From a virus: a stretch of 35,804 nt of DNA. The notes under the pieces are model-generated. The model saw only the letters and a list, made by a program, of their open reading frames with translations, made no database searches and was not told the DNA's origin. The stretch is taken from positions 1 to 35,804 of IMG/VR virus record IMGVR_UViG_3300027834_000019; one strand, 5' to 3'. A program made the translations under genes and the position numbers. This document shows, in pieces, positions 6,470 through 14,611 of the stretch; within the stretch, counting starts at the first letter, position 1; every line of letters begins with the position of its first letter.

Positions 6470-6919
6470 ATGGCACTAGGAACAGTTTACGGCTTTAATG
6501 ACGTAACAAAGCAATTAGGTGATGGCTCGTATACTTTAGCTAGTGATACGTTAGCCTTTTATTTTATTACAGAAACAGCAAGCGCTATTAACTTAGATGC
6601 TACCAACCCTGTATTGGCAGACTTTACACAAGTTGCATCAGGTGGTAATTATACAGGCTCATTTGTTGGTGCATCGGTAACATGGACAAGAGCAACAGTT
6701 GCCTCTAAATATGATGCTGCTGATTTATCATTACTTAAAGATGCAAGTAATCCATCTACAGTAAAAACATTAATTGCAGTAGATACAACAGCAAGCAACA
6801 AGGCGTTTTGTGCGTGGGACATGACAACTGATAACGGGGTAACGCCTCCTGATTTAGCTAATAACGATTTCACATTTACAGTAGGTGCTAACGGTTTATT
6901 TCAGGTAGCAAAAGTTTAA
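6470..6919 (+). CDS. Small Ala/Thr-rich probable virion protein
   Basis: This 149-residue protein is soluble, rich in Ala, Thr, Asp and Val, with alternating strand-like stretches (TLAFYFITETASAINL, SFVGASVTWTRATV). It starts behind TAGAGGAA and has a promoter-like element upstream. Its composition and place just before the terminase suggest a head decoration or other virion protein. No family can be named from sequence alone. Confidence 0.75.
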   Translation: MALGTVYGFNDVTKQLGDGSYTLASDTLAFYFITETASAINLDATNPVLADFTQVASGGNYTGSFVGASVTWTRATVASKYDAADLSLLKDASNPSTVKTLIAVDTTASNKAFCAWDMTTDNGVTPPDLANNDFTFTVGANGLFQVAKV

Positions 6920-6965
6920 TTAATTTTAAGTCGAACAACAGTGAATAACCGAGAGGACTCACAAT

Positions 6966-7268
6966 ATGGCTAACAGAAAAGTCACAGCAAGAGAGATAAA
7001 CAGAGAAGAGTTAAGGCGATACTTATCTGAAAGAGGTAAGTTGTCTCATATCTTTGATAACCTTGAAAAACTAGAAGACCAAACAATAGAGATGGATAGT
7101 GTTGCTGTATCTAGAATAAACTCAGCAAATTCAACACGTTTAGCACTCCTTAAAAAATACCTACCCGATGAAAAGTCTGTTGAAATCAAAAACGCTGAAG
7201 GCGAAACATTTAAGAGTGATGGTAAGTGGACAGTGGAGTTTGTGAATGCCACTGTTGAAGATAAATAA
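6966..7268 (+). CDS. Putative terminase small subunit
   Basis: This 100-residue protein has an N-terminal charged helical region and an (RLALLKKYLPDEKSVEIKNAEGE) segment frequently seen at the end of small terminase-like proteins. It sits directly before and overlaps the large subunit gene by 23 bases. TerS proteins bind the packaging site and regulate the large subunit. The assignment rests on position and general features, since a clear HTH is not visible. Confidence 0.65.
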   Translation: MANRKVTAREINREELRRYLSERGKLSHIFDNLEKLEDQTIEMDSVAVSRINSANSTRLALLKKYLPDEKSVEIKNAEGETFKSDGKWTVEFVNATVEDK

Positions 7269-8700
7269 AAAACTAGAGCCATTTATTACTAAGCCTAAAC
7301 AGTTAAAGATTGCTATAGGTGGTCGCGGCTCTGGCAAATCAATTGGAATAGGTGACGCCTTAACATTCAAGATGGCAACCGAAAAGGCTGATATATATTG
7401 TTTGCGTGAGTTTCAGGACTCTATCGCTGATAGCGTACATCGAGTGTTTGAAGGTGCAATTAATGACCGCTTATTCTTAGATGGGTGGAATGTTCAAGAG
7501 AAAAAAATAATATCCCCTGAAGGCGCGCAGACAACATACAAAGGTGCATCAAGAAATCCTAACTCTATTCAATCAGCGCAGGGCTATAAGTACTCATGGT
7601 TTGAAGAAGCACAGACAATGAGCCAAGCATCTATTGATAAGCTTCTTCCAACTATATTAAGAAACCCTGGTGCAGAGTGTTGGTTTAGTGCTAACCCTCA
7701 ATCAAGTGCAGATCCATTTAGTCAAAGATTTATAGTTCCTTACCTTAAAGAGCTAGAAAAACATGGTTATTATGAAGATGATTTACATTTAATCATTGTA
7801 GTTAACTGGCGTGACAACCCTTGGTGGAATAACGAGCAAGAAACCTTAAGGTTATGGGATTACGCCAACCTATCAAGAGCTAAGTATGATTGGATATGGG
7901 AGGGTAAGTTTAATGATGAGGTTGAAGACTCTATCATTAAGGCTGAATGGTTTGATGCTTGTGTAGATGCTCACAAGATAGATAAGTTAAAAGAAGTATT
8001 TAAACCTCTAGGGGCTAAGATAGCGGCACACGATCCAAGCGATACAGGTAAGGATAATAAAGGTTATGCAATGCGGCATGGTTCTATTGTTCAACATATC
8101 TATGAAAAGAATTCAGGTGAGATTGATGTTGGTTGTGATTGGGCCACTAACTTAGCAAGAGAACATAAAGCTGATTGGTTTATATGGGATGGTGACGGAA
8201 TGGGTGCAGGGCTTAAGCGGCAAGTATCTAACAGCCTAGACTCAACTAATACTAAATATCAAATGTTCAAGGGTTCACTGTCAGGTAAAGGACAAGATAA
8301 TGCTGAAAGGCTTTACCAGAAAGATTACGGTGAAAAAAACAATCAACTAACGAACGCTGAAGTATTTAAGAATAACCGCGCTCAATACTATATTGCTTTA
8401 GCTGATAGATGTTACAACACTTACCGATGCGTTGTTAAAGGTGAGTATGTTGATCCTGAAGAAATGATAAGCTTTAACAGTGACGGAATAGAAAGCATAC
8501 CAGCTCTGAGGAGCGAGCTTTGTCGTATACCAAGAAAGAACAATAGTAACGGACTACAGCAAATAATGAACAAGCAAGAAATGAAGAAGCAAGGAATAGA
8601 TTCGCCTGGTATGGCTGACTCAATAATGATGGCAATGTTTACGCCACCACTAAAGAAAGCCAGAAAGAAATTAAACTATGGCAGGTCCAACGTGGTTTAA
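7246..8700 (+). CDS. terL: Terminase large subunit
   Basis: This 484-residue packaging motor has an N-terminal ATPase and a C-terminal nuclease. Walker A is GGRGSGKS at residues 25-32, and a Walker B-like segment is WFEEA at 118-122. Nuclease-domain acidic residues are visible as D263 (AHDPSD), D315/D317 (WDGDG) and D458 (SPGMADS). It resembles the PBSX/Terminase_3 group, used by many headful-packaging phages. The ATG at 7246 lies inside the small subunit gene. The last four bases overlap the stop of a minus-strand gene. Confidence 0.95.
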   Translation: MPLLKINKKLEPFITKPKQLKIAIGGRGSGKSIGIGDALTFKMATEKADIYCLREFQDSIADSVHRVFEGAINDRLFLDGWNVQEKKIISPEGAQTTYKGASRNPNSIQSAQGYKYSWFEEAQTMSQASIDKLLPTILRNPGAECWFSANPQSSADPFSQRFIVPYLKELEKHGYYEDDLHLIIVVNWRDNPWWNNEQETLRLWDYANLSRAKYDWIWEGKFNDEVEDSIIKAEWFDACVDAHKIDKLKEVFKPLGAKIAAHDPSDTGKDNKGYAMRHGSIVQHIYEKNSGEIDVGCDWATNLAREHKADWFIWDGDGMGAGLKRQVSNSLDSTNTKYQMFKGSLSGKGQDNAERLYQKDYGEKNNQLTNAEVFKNNRAQYYIALADRCYNTYRCVVKGEYVDPEEMISFNSDGIESIPALRSELCRIPRKNNSNGLQQIMNKQEMKKQGIDSPGMADSIMMAMFTPPLKKARKKLNYGRSNVV

Positions 8701-8867
8701 CGTGATGAAGGAGATCTCCCCGTTGTGTTTTGAAAGCATTTAGGGGCTGACAACGTGCGATTAGCCAGTCCTTTACACTTACACTCAACCATTAATTTGT
8801 CATCTTCTACCATGCGCTCGAATACAATGCCAGTTTCAGAGCATTTAAAATCTCTAAGTTTTTTCAT
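8697..8867 (-). CDS. Small FmdB-like zinc-ribbon protein
   Basis: Read on the minus strand, ATG at 8867 behind GAGGATAG opens a 56-residue frame. It has FKC near the start, then VECKCKG-x-ANRTLSAPKCF and a C-terminal TTGRSPSS. The pattern matches small zinc-ribbon proteins (FmdB-like) that many phages carry. Function unknown. It follows the HTH gene at 8854-9033 with overlap and converges on the terminase gene. Confidence 0.72.
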   Translation of the reverse strand: MKKLRDFKCSETGIVFERMVEDDKLMVECKCKGLANRTLSAPKCFQNTTGRSPSSR

Positions 8868-9033
8868 TGAATCTATCCTCTAAACCGTTACACATATCTT
8901 CTAATTGCTGAACTAACGAAGGGTTGTTACATCTTGCGTTGTAAGTGGCAATTCTCATGCCCCACCTACTACAAGCTTGCTCAACCGTCCAGCCTTTACC
9001 TGTTAATATTCTTGTTGCTCTGTGTTTTATCAT
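8854..9033 (-). CDS. HTH regulator-like protein
   Basis: This 59-residue minus-strand frame reads MIKHRATRILTG, then GWTVEQACSRWGMRIATYNA, a compact helix-turn-helix, and an acidic C-terminus. It is oriented against all neighbouring virion genes. Its 3' end overlaps the zinc-ribbon gene by 14 bases. The shared upstream region holds divergent promoters and a direct repeat, so autoregulation and control of the portal operon are possible. The ribosome binding site is weak. Confidence 0.7.
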   Translation of the reverse strand: MIKHRATRILTGKGWTVEQACSRWGMRIATYNARCNNPSLVQQLEDMCNGLEDRFNEKT

Positions 9034-9065
9034 TACATACCCGTATAATACGCCTATTCAGTATT

Positions 9066-9091
9066 CGATTATCGCACATTTAAACGATTAT
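9066..9091. promoter_or_regulatory. Direct repeat CGATTAT, possible operator
   Basis: CGATTAT occurs at 9066-9072 and 9085-9091, 19 bases apart start to start, close to two helical turns. The first copy overlaps the minus -10 and the second the minus -35. It lies just upstream of the HTH gene, making it a candidate binding site for that protein. CGATTATCG at the first copy is also an imperfect palindrome. Confidence 0.4.
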
Positions 9092-9095
9092 GCAA
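9068..9095 (-). promoter_or_regulatory. Promoter for the minus-strand HTH/zinc-ribbon pair
   Basis: On the minus strand TTGCAT (9090-9095) and GATAAT (9068-9073) are 16 bases apart, with the -10 about 35 bases before the HTH start codon at 9033. Confidence 0.5.
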
Positions 9096-9107
9096 ACAAG
9101 CTATAAT
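9079..9107 (+). promoter_or_regulatory. Promoter for the portal operon
   Basis: A perfect TATAAT at 9102-9107 is preceded at 17 bases by TTTAAA (9079-9084), a weak -35. It lies 28 bases before the portal ATG and overlaps the divergent minus promoter, so both could be controlled together. Confidence 0.5.
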
Positions 9108-9134
9108 AAGTAAAACAAATTCAAAGGTTCACTA

Positions 9135-11192
9135 ATGGCAACAATGACCGAACACGAGCTATTAAGTTTAGTTAGTGAAGCAGAGCGACAAGCCGCAATA
9201 TTTAGCGGTGACTTAATGCGCGACAATACAAAGTTTCTTGGGGCCTATCTAGGTGATAAGACAGGAGACTTTGCACCAGTACCAAATCAATCAAGTGTAG
9301 TTTCTACAGACATAGCAGATGTAGTTGAAGCTGATATGCCATCACTAGCTAGAATCTTTTTAGGTTCAGGCGATATAATCTCTTTTACTCCTAACACTGA
9401 AAACGAAGTTGAGATAAAAGAAGCTGAAGAAAAAACAAAGTACGTTAACTGGATTGTGCGCAATCAACCAGAAAGCTTTCAAATTGTTCATAACTGGCTT
9501 AAAGATGCAGAGATTCAAAAGAATGGCGTAGTTAAATACTTTATTGAAGAGCAGAAAGATGTTGAAGTCGTAGAGTATGAAGATGTTGACTCTAATGAAT
9601 TAATGGCTATTCGTGATAGTTTGGCTGGCTCTACTATTGATAAGGTTAAAGTAGATATTGCAGAGCAAACTGAAAACGAAGTAGAGCAAACGTTTGATAT
9701 TAAATTTCGTGTAACCACTGAAAAGAAAAAAGTTTGTATTATTAATATACCGCCTGAAAGCTTTTTGATAACTCGTAACGCTACGAGCTTAGAAGAAGCT
9801 GAAATGGTTGGTGATAGAGTCCGTAAAACTCGCTCTGAATTGTTAGCTGATGGATTTGATAAAGAATTGGTTGGTCAGTTACCTACTGTTAGTGATAAAG
9901 CTGTGCAAGAAAGCAATATGGCTAGCGTCAGAAATCAAGATCAAGGTGGTGCATATAAAGAAAGCACTATATCTGAATGGGCTAGTGAATACGTTGAAGT
10001 GTCAGATTTATACATTAAGATTGATTTTGATGGAGATGGCATTGCAGAGCGTAGGCATATAATGATTAGCGGCAATGTAGTTTTAGTCAACGAATACTTT
10101 AATCATGTTCCTTATGCTTCGTTGTCAGCTATTTTAATGCCGCATAAAGCTATTGGTCGTAGTCGTGCAGAGATTACATATCAAACACAATTACAGAAAA
10201 CCGCTTTAGTTCGTGGTATGAATGACAATATTTACATGGTTAACAATCCGCGTAACGTTGTTCATGGTGATGTTGATCTTGATGATATGCTAACAGTTAG
10301 GACTAACGGTATTGTTCGTTTAGATGAGGATTCTAGCGTATTACCTGCGCAGGCTGTTGCGCCTTTAGTCATCCCTTATATTGGCGACCGTACATTACAA
10401 GTGATTCAATATGTAGATCAAGCGCGAGCGCAAACGTCAGGCACATTATTGGCCTCTCAAGGCTTAGATGCTGACGCTATAGGCAAAGAAACTGCGACAC
10501 GCTTTAGTGGTATTCAAGACGCAGGTGCAGCTAAGATAGAATTGATTGCGCGTAATTATGCAGAGACAGGCTTTCGTAAATTATATGAAGGTATTGCTTG
10601 GTTAGTGTCGCGTTACCAAGATACAGCGACAGAGTTTAGAGTATTAGGTAAGGCGTTAACTGTTAACCCTAAAGGCTGGAAGTACAATCACTATGTATCA
10701 TCAAACGTTGGCTTAGGTGCTGGAGATAACGAGCGGTTAATCGAAGCATTGCAGGGTATTTACGGAATTCAACAACAGCTTAAAATGCAAGGCTCAGTGC
10801 TTGTTGATGATGTTGATATTTACAATACATTAAACCGTATTACTGACGGACTAGGATTGCCAAGAACAAACGAATTCTTTAATAATCCTGAAGAGCCTGA
10901 CGAGTTATTGAAAGCTCAAAACGAACAATTAAACCAAATGGTTTTACAGTTACAAGAGCAGTTGCAGCAAATGCAAAACCCGCTAGCTGAAAGTGAGCAG
11001 ATTAAAGCACAGGCTACGTTGATTAAAGCTCAAGGTGATAATCAAGTTAAGTTACTGCAAGAGCAGAATGATAACCAGCAATTTATGATGGAATTCGCGC
11101 AGCAAAATAAAGAGTTCCAAGAAAATATGGCGCGTCAATTGACAGAACTTGAATTAAAATACGGTGCAGATGTGCCGGGGAGTGCTGTATAA
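9135..11192 (+). CDS. Portal protein (P22-like)
   Basis: This 685-residue protein matches the size and layout of P22-type portals: an N-terminal clip/stem part with FSGDLMRDN and ADVVEADMPSLARIF, a central domain, and a C-terminal Gln-rich helical barrel (about residues 590-675). The portal forms the dodecameric ring at one head vertex through which DNA enters and leaves. It is the first gene after the minus-strand island. The next gene starts at its stop (TAATG). Confidence 0.92.
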   Translation: MATMTEHELLSLVSEAERQAAIFSGDLMRDNTKFLGAYLGDKTGDFAPVPNQSSVVSTDIADVVEADMPSLARIFLGSGDIISFTPNTENEVEIKEAEEKTKYVNWIVRNQPESFQIVHNWLKDAEIQKNGVVKYFIEEQKDVEVVEYEDVDSNELMAIRDSLAGSTIDKVKVDIAEQTENEVEQTFDIKFRVTTEKKKVCIINIPPESFLITRNATSLEEAEMVGDRVRKTRSELLADGFDKELVGQLPTVSDKAVQESNMASVRNQDQGGAYKESTISEWASEYVEVSDLYIKIDFDGDGIAERRHIMISGNVVLVNEYFNHVPYASLSAILMPHKAIGRSRAEITYQTQLQKTALVRGMNDNIYMVNNPRNVVHGDVDLDDMLTVRTNGIVRLDEDSSVLPAQAVAPLVIPYIGDRTLQVIQYVDQARAQTSGTLLASQGLDADAIGKETATRFSGIQDAGAAKIELIARNYAETGFRKLYEGIAWLVSRYQDTATEFRVLGKALTVNPKGWKYNHYVSSNVGLGAGDNERLIEALQGIYGIQQQLKMQGSVLVDDVDIYNTLNRITDGLGLPRTNEFFNNPEEPDELLKAQNEQLNQMVLQLQEQLQQMQNPLAESEQIKAQATLIKAQGDNQVKLLQEQNDNQQFMMEFAQQNKEFQENMARQLTELELKYGADVPGSAV

Positions 11193-11494
11193 TGAAGTCG
11201 CCACAACAAGAAACAAATGAAGCTGTAGCAGATATTAGTAGAGCGCATAGAGCTGAAGAGTTATTAAGCAATCCTCTTTATATCGAGGCTATTACAGCAA
11301 TGCAAGCGGCAATGTTTGAGCAGTTTAACGATACAAAACTAGGTGATGAAAGTTTACGCCATGAATTATGGCAAAGAATGCAGTTGATGAAGCAGTTTCA
11401 AGGTAAATTTGAAAGCATAGTAAAGCAAGGCAAAAAGGCACAAGAAACACTGAGTTTATTAGAAAAAGGCAAGCAGTTAATTAATAGAATTTAA
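11192..11494 (+). CDS. Small helical protein between portal and scaffold
   Basis: This 100-residue, almost entirely helical protein has SRAHRAEELLSNPLYIEAITAMQ and a C-terminal coiled coil (about 60-95). It is coupled to the portal by a TAATG overlap behind GGGGAG. Similar small proteins often sit at this place in phages with SU10/P22-like heads, but their role is unclear. It may assist portal or head assembly. Confidence 0.75.
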   Translation: MKSPQQETNEAVADISRAHRAEELLSNPLYIEAITAMQAAMFEQFNDTKLGDESLRHELWQRMQLMKQFQGKFESIVKQGKKAQETLSLLEKGKQLINRI

Positions 11495-11518
11495 CGTCAA
11501 CAACCAATAGGACTGACA

Positions 11519-12493
11519 ATGTTTGAATTTCAACCAGCAATATCAGAGCGTGACGCTCTAAAAGCAAGAATCGACTCTAAATCTACGGACTCACCAGTTG
11601 AGCAACCTGAAAATACAGAAGTCGTTAACGTGTCGGAAGATGCACCAATTGATAATGTAGTAGAACCAGAGGCGAAGGCTAATGAAGAAATTACAGAGGA
11701 AATTGAAGAGTCAGAAGCAGAAGAGGTTATCCAAGCAACTGAGACTGATACAGATGAAGATCTTTACGTTGAATACAAAGGGCGTGAAATAAATCTTCGT
11801 GACGTTGAAGAATGGGAGCAAGGCAACCTAAGACAATCTGATTATACTCGCAAGACGCAAGATCATGCAGAGAATGTAAAAGCATTTGAGGCTGAAAAGG
11901 TGGAATTTAACGCAAAGCAATCTGATTTCGATAACAAACTCGCGCAACTAAACGCGATGATTGAAGAAGATACACCGAGCGCTGAAACGCTGGCGGAATG
12001 GCGAGAGTACGAACCGGAAAAGTACATTGAGCACACTGAAAAGATGAGTAACCGTAAAAAGCTATTAGCAGAGTCTAAAGCAGAGTTGCCAACTAGCAAT
12101 GTGGATATGGCGAAAGTTAGCGCTGATTTGTTTGCTAATCATCCTGAATGGATGGATAACGGCAAGCAGAGCAAGAAATTTACAGAAGATACAAACCTAA
12201 TGACTAGTTATGCAGAAAGTCGCGGATTTGGACAGGCTGAATTATCAACTTTTGAAGCTAAGCATTTTGAAATAATGTTAGATGCAGCTAAATATCAATC
12301 AATAAGCAAAAGCAACGCGGCTATCGAAAAGAAAGTCCGTAAAGCGCCGGTAAGTACAAAACCAAAAGCAAGAACTCAATCTAATTTAACGACTGACATT
12401 GCAGCACTAGAAGCTAAAGTTCGCAATTCAGGCAGAGAAGAAGATTTTGTAAAACTACGACAACTTAAACGACAACTAAATAAAGGAGCCTAA
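11519..12493 (+). CDS. Scaffolding protein
   Basis: This 324-residue protein has a very acidic N-terminal third (Glu/Asp-rich to about residue 85), a coiled-coil middle (DHAENVKAFEAEKVEF...) and a basic helical C-terminus (KLRQLKRQLNKGA). That is the classical scaffold design, in which a basic tail contacts the coat protein. It sits between portal and capsid genes and ends one base before the capsid ATG. No protease motif is seen, so it would exit intact rather than be cleaved. Confidence 0.87.
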   Translation: MFEFQPAISERDALKARIDSKSTDSPVEQPENTEVVNVSEDAPIDNVVEPEAKANEEITEEIEESEAEEVIQATETDTDEDLYVEYKGREINLRDVEEWEQGNLRQSDYTRKTQDHAENVKAFEAEKVEFNAKQSDFDNKLAQLNAMIEEDTPSAETLAEWREYEPEKYIEHTEKMSNRKKLLAESKAELPTSNVDMAKVSADLFANHPEWMDNGKQSKKFTEDTNLMTSYAESRGFGQAELSTFEAKHFEIMLDAAKYQSISKSNAAIEKKVRKAPVSTKPKARTQSNLTTDIAALEAKVRNSGREEDFVKLRQLKRQLNKGA

Positions 12494-12494
12494 C

Positions 12495-13442
12495 ATGGCT
12501 GACGTATTTTCTACCTATGACGCGATTGGTAACCGCGAAGATCTTGCTAATATGATTTATGATATTAGCCCTATGGATACACCTTTTGTAAGTGGTATCT
12601 CTAAAAATTCAGCAACAGCTACTAACCATGAGTGGCAAACTGATAGTTTAAGCGCAGCGGCTAACAACGCGCAAATTGAAGGGGCAGATGCAACGACTAC
12701 TGCATCAACTCCAACAACTCGCTTAGGTAATTACACTCAGATTTCTAGTAAAACACCTCAAGTTTCACGCACACAGCGTCAAGTAGACTCTGCTGGTCGT
12801 GGTGATGAGATGGATTACCAAGTTATGAAGATGGCTAAAGAGCTTAAACGTGATCAAGAAAAAGCGTTACTAGCTAACAAAGCCAAAGTTTCTGGCTCTG
12901 AAGTCTTAGCTCGTGAATTAGCTGGTATTGAATCTTGGTTGGCTACTAACTATGTTGGTGGTGTTGGTGGTTCCGCTCCTACTGGTGATGGTACTGATAC
13001 TCGAACTGTTGGTGCTAACACAGCATTCTCTGAAGATAAGCTTAAAGCTGTTCTAGCTTCATGTTGGGATGAAGGTGGTAATCCAGATATGATTATGGCT
13101 GGTTCATTCAACAAGCAAGCAATGAGTGCTTTTGTTGGTGGCGGCAATAGTGGCCCTGCACAACGTATTGTTGATGGTGACTCTACACGAGTTAATACAG
13201 CTATTGATATTTATGTTAGTGACTTTGGCTCACTTGCTGTAGTTCCTAACCGTTTCATGCCACAGAACTCAGTTCATGTGCTTGAAATGGATAAGTGGTG
13301 TTTATCAAGCTTGGCTAACTTCCAAGAAACTCCATTAGCTAAAAACGGTGATTCAGATCGCGTTCAATTACTTTCTGAATACACATTAGAAGCTAAGAAT
13401 GAAGCGGCATCAGGTATCATTGCAGATAACACATCGTCTTAA
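12495..13442 (+). CDS. Major capsid protein (SU10/DUF5309-like)
   Basis: This 315-residue protein has the typical start of SU10-type capsid proteins: TYDAIGNREDLANMIYDISP, then DTPF and HEWQTDSL. HK97-fold capsid proteins of this group assemble with a separate scaffold. It starts behind AAAGGAGC and is followed by a hairpin that may trim the transcript, consistent with high expression. The size and context make this call secure. Confidence 0.93.
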   Translation: MADVFSTYDAIGNREDLANMIYDISPMDTPFVSGISKNSATATNHEWQTDSLSAAANNAQIEGADATTTASTPTTRLGNYTQISSKTPQVSRTQRQVDSAGRGDEMDYQVMKMAKELKRDQEKALLANKAKVSGSEVLARELAGIESWLATNYVGGVGGSAPTGDGTDTRTVGANTAFSEDKLKAVLASCWDEGGNPDMIMAGSFNKQAMSAFVGGGNSGPAQRIVDGDSTRVNTAIDIYVSDFGSLAVVPNRFMPQNSVHVLEMDKWCLSSLANFQETPLAKNGDSDRVQLLSEYTLEAKNEAASGIIADNTSS

Positions 13443-13453
13443 TGGTAACTAAA

Positions 13454-13478
13454 GGGGAAAGGATTCCCCACTATTTTT
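13454..13478 (+). terminator. Hairpin after the capsid gene (partial terminator)
   Basis: GGGGAA at 13454-13459 pairs with TTCCCC at 13464-13469 around a four-base loop, followed by ACTATTTTT. It lies between the capsid stop and the next ribosome binding site. It probably lets most transcripts end after the capsid while some read on. Confidence 0.65.
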
Positions 13479-13489
13479 CGGAGTAACTT

Positions 13490-13645
13490 ATGACTGAAGA
13501 AAAGAAAGTAAAAAAAGCAACTAACAAAAAAGCTATAGCATTAAAAAACCTTTGTACCGCTAAAGATGGTAATGTAAAAAAAGGTGAAGAGTGTATTTGT
13601 AACGATAAAGAATACGCGGCATTTAAAAAAGTTAAGGCTATTTAA
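13490..13645 (+). CDS. Small Lys-rich protein after capsid
   Basis: This 51-residue protein has a strongly basic N-terminus (EEKKVKKATNKK) and a short ordered part with two cysteines. It starts behind CGGAGT just after the capsid hairpin. Small basic proteins at this position may bind DNA or act in head completion. No family recognised. Confidence 0.72.
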   Translation: MTEEKKVKKATNKKAIALKNLCTAKDGNVKKGEECICNDKEYAAFKKVKAI

Positions 13646-13646
13646 A

Positions 13647-13988
13647 ATGACTGAGCGCTTTCTTGATATAGATAATCACACAGGTGTAATAGAAACCTTT
13701 CAGCAATACGGAGGTAAAAACATTATACGCAAGCGGCAAGATACTGATGCAATATTTAGTGCTAACACGCAAGAGATAAACAGCCACGCTAGCGGTAATA
13801 ACTGGCAAGGTGATATGCACAAAGTTGCGTCTATACCTTTGATTGTTGTTGATATGTGGCGCGAAGAATTAAAAGCCAAAGGTTTGTCTAACTGCAACCC
13901 TTTGCATAATGATAATAAAACATTTTTGATAGCTAAGATTAATTCTAGCGAATGGTCAAAGCTCAGGACTAAACAAGGGCGCATCTAA
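13647..13988 (+). CDS. Unknown protein in the head-completion region
   Basis: The ATG at 13647, one base after the previous stop, is preferred over the upstream in-frame start at 13584, which would overlap the Lys-rich gene. The 113-residue product (MTERFLDIDN...) is soluble with no recognised domain. Its position after the capsid and before the adaptor suggests a head-associated protein, and its content (KVASIPLIVVDMWREEL) occurs in several phage proteins of that region. Confidence 0.78.
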   Translation: MTERFLDIDNHTGVIETFQQYGGKNIIRKRQDTDAIFSANTQEINSHASGNNWQGDMHKVASIPLIVVDMWREELKAKGLSNCNPLHNDNKTFLIAKINSSEWSKLRTKQGRI

Positions 13989-14611
13989 TGGCATTAACTA
14001 ATTACGATGAACTGGTTAAACAAGTTATTGACTGGTCTCACCGTGGAGATTTACGCACTAAAATACCTGATTTTATAACGCTTGCTGAAAATGCTATGTA
14101 TTCAAATGACGCTGAAGTGCTGGCAGTTCGCAGCATGGAAATTATATCCACTGCATTAACTGCCGGTCAATACTTGAGTTTGCCTGATAATTTTGAGTCA
14201 GCAAGAAGTGTGAGGCTAGATACTGACTCAGGCGGGGAGTTGAAGTTTCAAGCTCCAGAGCAGATGTTTAAAGAGCCATCAACCGGGAAGCCTAATTTTT
14301 TTACTATTGTTGGTAATGAGGTTCAATTTGATCGAACCCCTGATTCTGAATATACAATAGAAATTCAATATTATAGAAAAGCCACACCATTAAGTGATGA
14401 TAACCAAACTAACGAAATCCTTACAAATCATCCTAGTATTTATTTATACGGCGCTTTAGCTCAAGTATTTGCTTACTCACAAGACGATCAGCAATTAAGT
14501 AAGTACGGTCAGTTATTTGTAGGCGCTATCAAAGGCGCAAACAAAGCGGATAAAAAAGGACGTTACGGGCCTGCTCCATCATTATCACTTGATGGGGGTA
14601 TGACTCCGTGA
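13988..14611 (+). CDS. Head-tail adaptor (SU10/gp4-like)
   Basis: This 207-residue protein starts with TNYDELVKQVIDWSHR, contains LPDNFESARSVRLD, and ends with a Gly/Pro-rich tail. These match adaptor proteins of SU10-like phages, which join the portal ring to the tail in the manner of P22 gp4. It starts where the previous gene stops and overlaps the gp10-like gene by four bases. Confidence 0.85.
   Translation: MALTNYDELVKQVIDWSHRGDLRTKIPDFITLAENAMYSNDAEVLAVRSMEIISTALTAGQYLSLPDNFESARSVRLDTDSGGELKFQAPEQMFKEPSTGKPNFFTIVGNEVQFDRTPDSEYTIEIQYYRKATPLSDDNQTNEILTNHPSIYLYGALAQVFAYSQDDQQLSKYGQLFVGAIKGANKADKKGRYGPAPSLSLDGGMTP

Noticed and set aside
13584-13646. Upstream start for the 113-residue head-region gene
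   Set aside because: It would translate the end of the Lys-rich gene in another frame; the ATG at 13647 directly follows that gene's stop.
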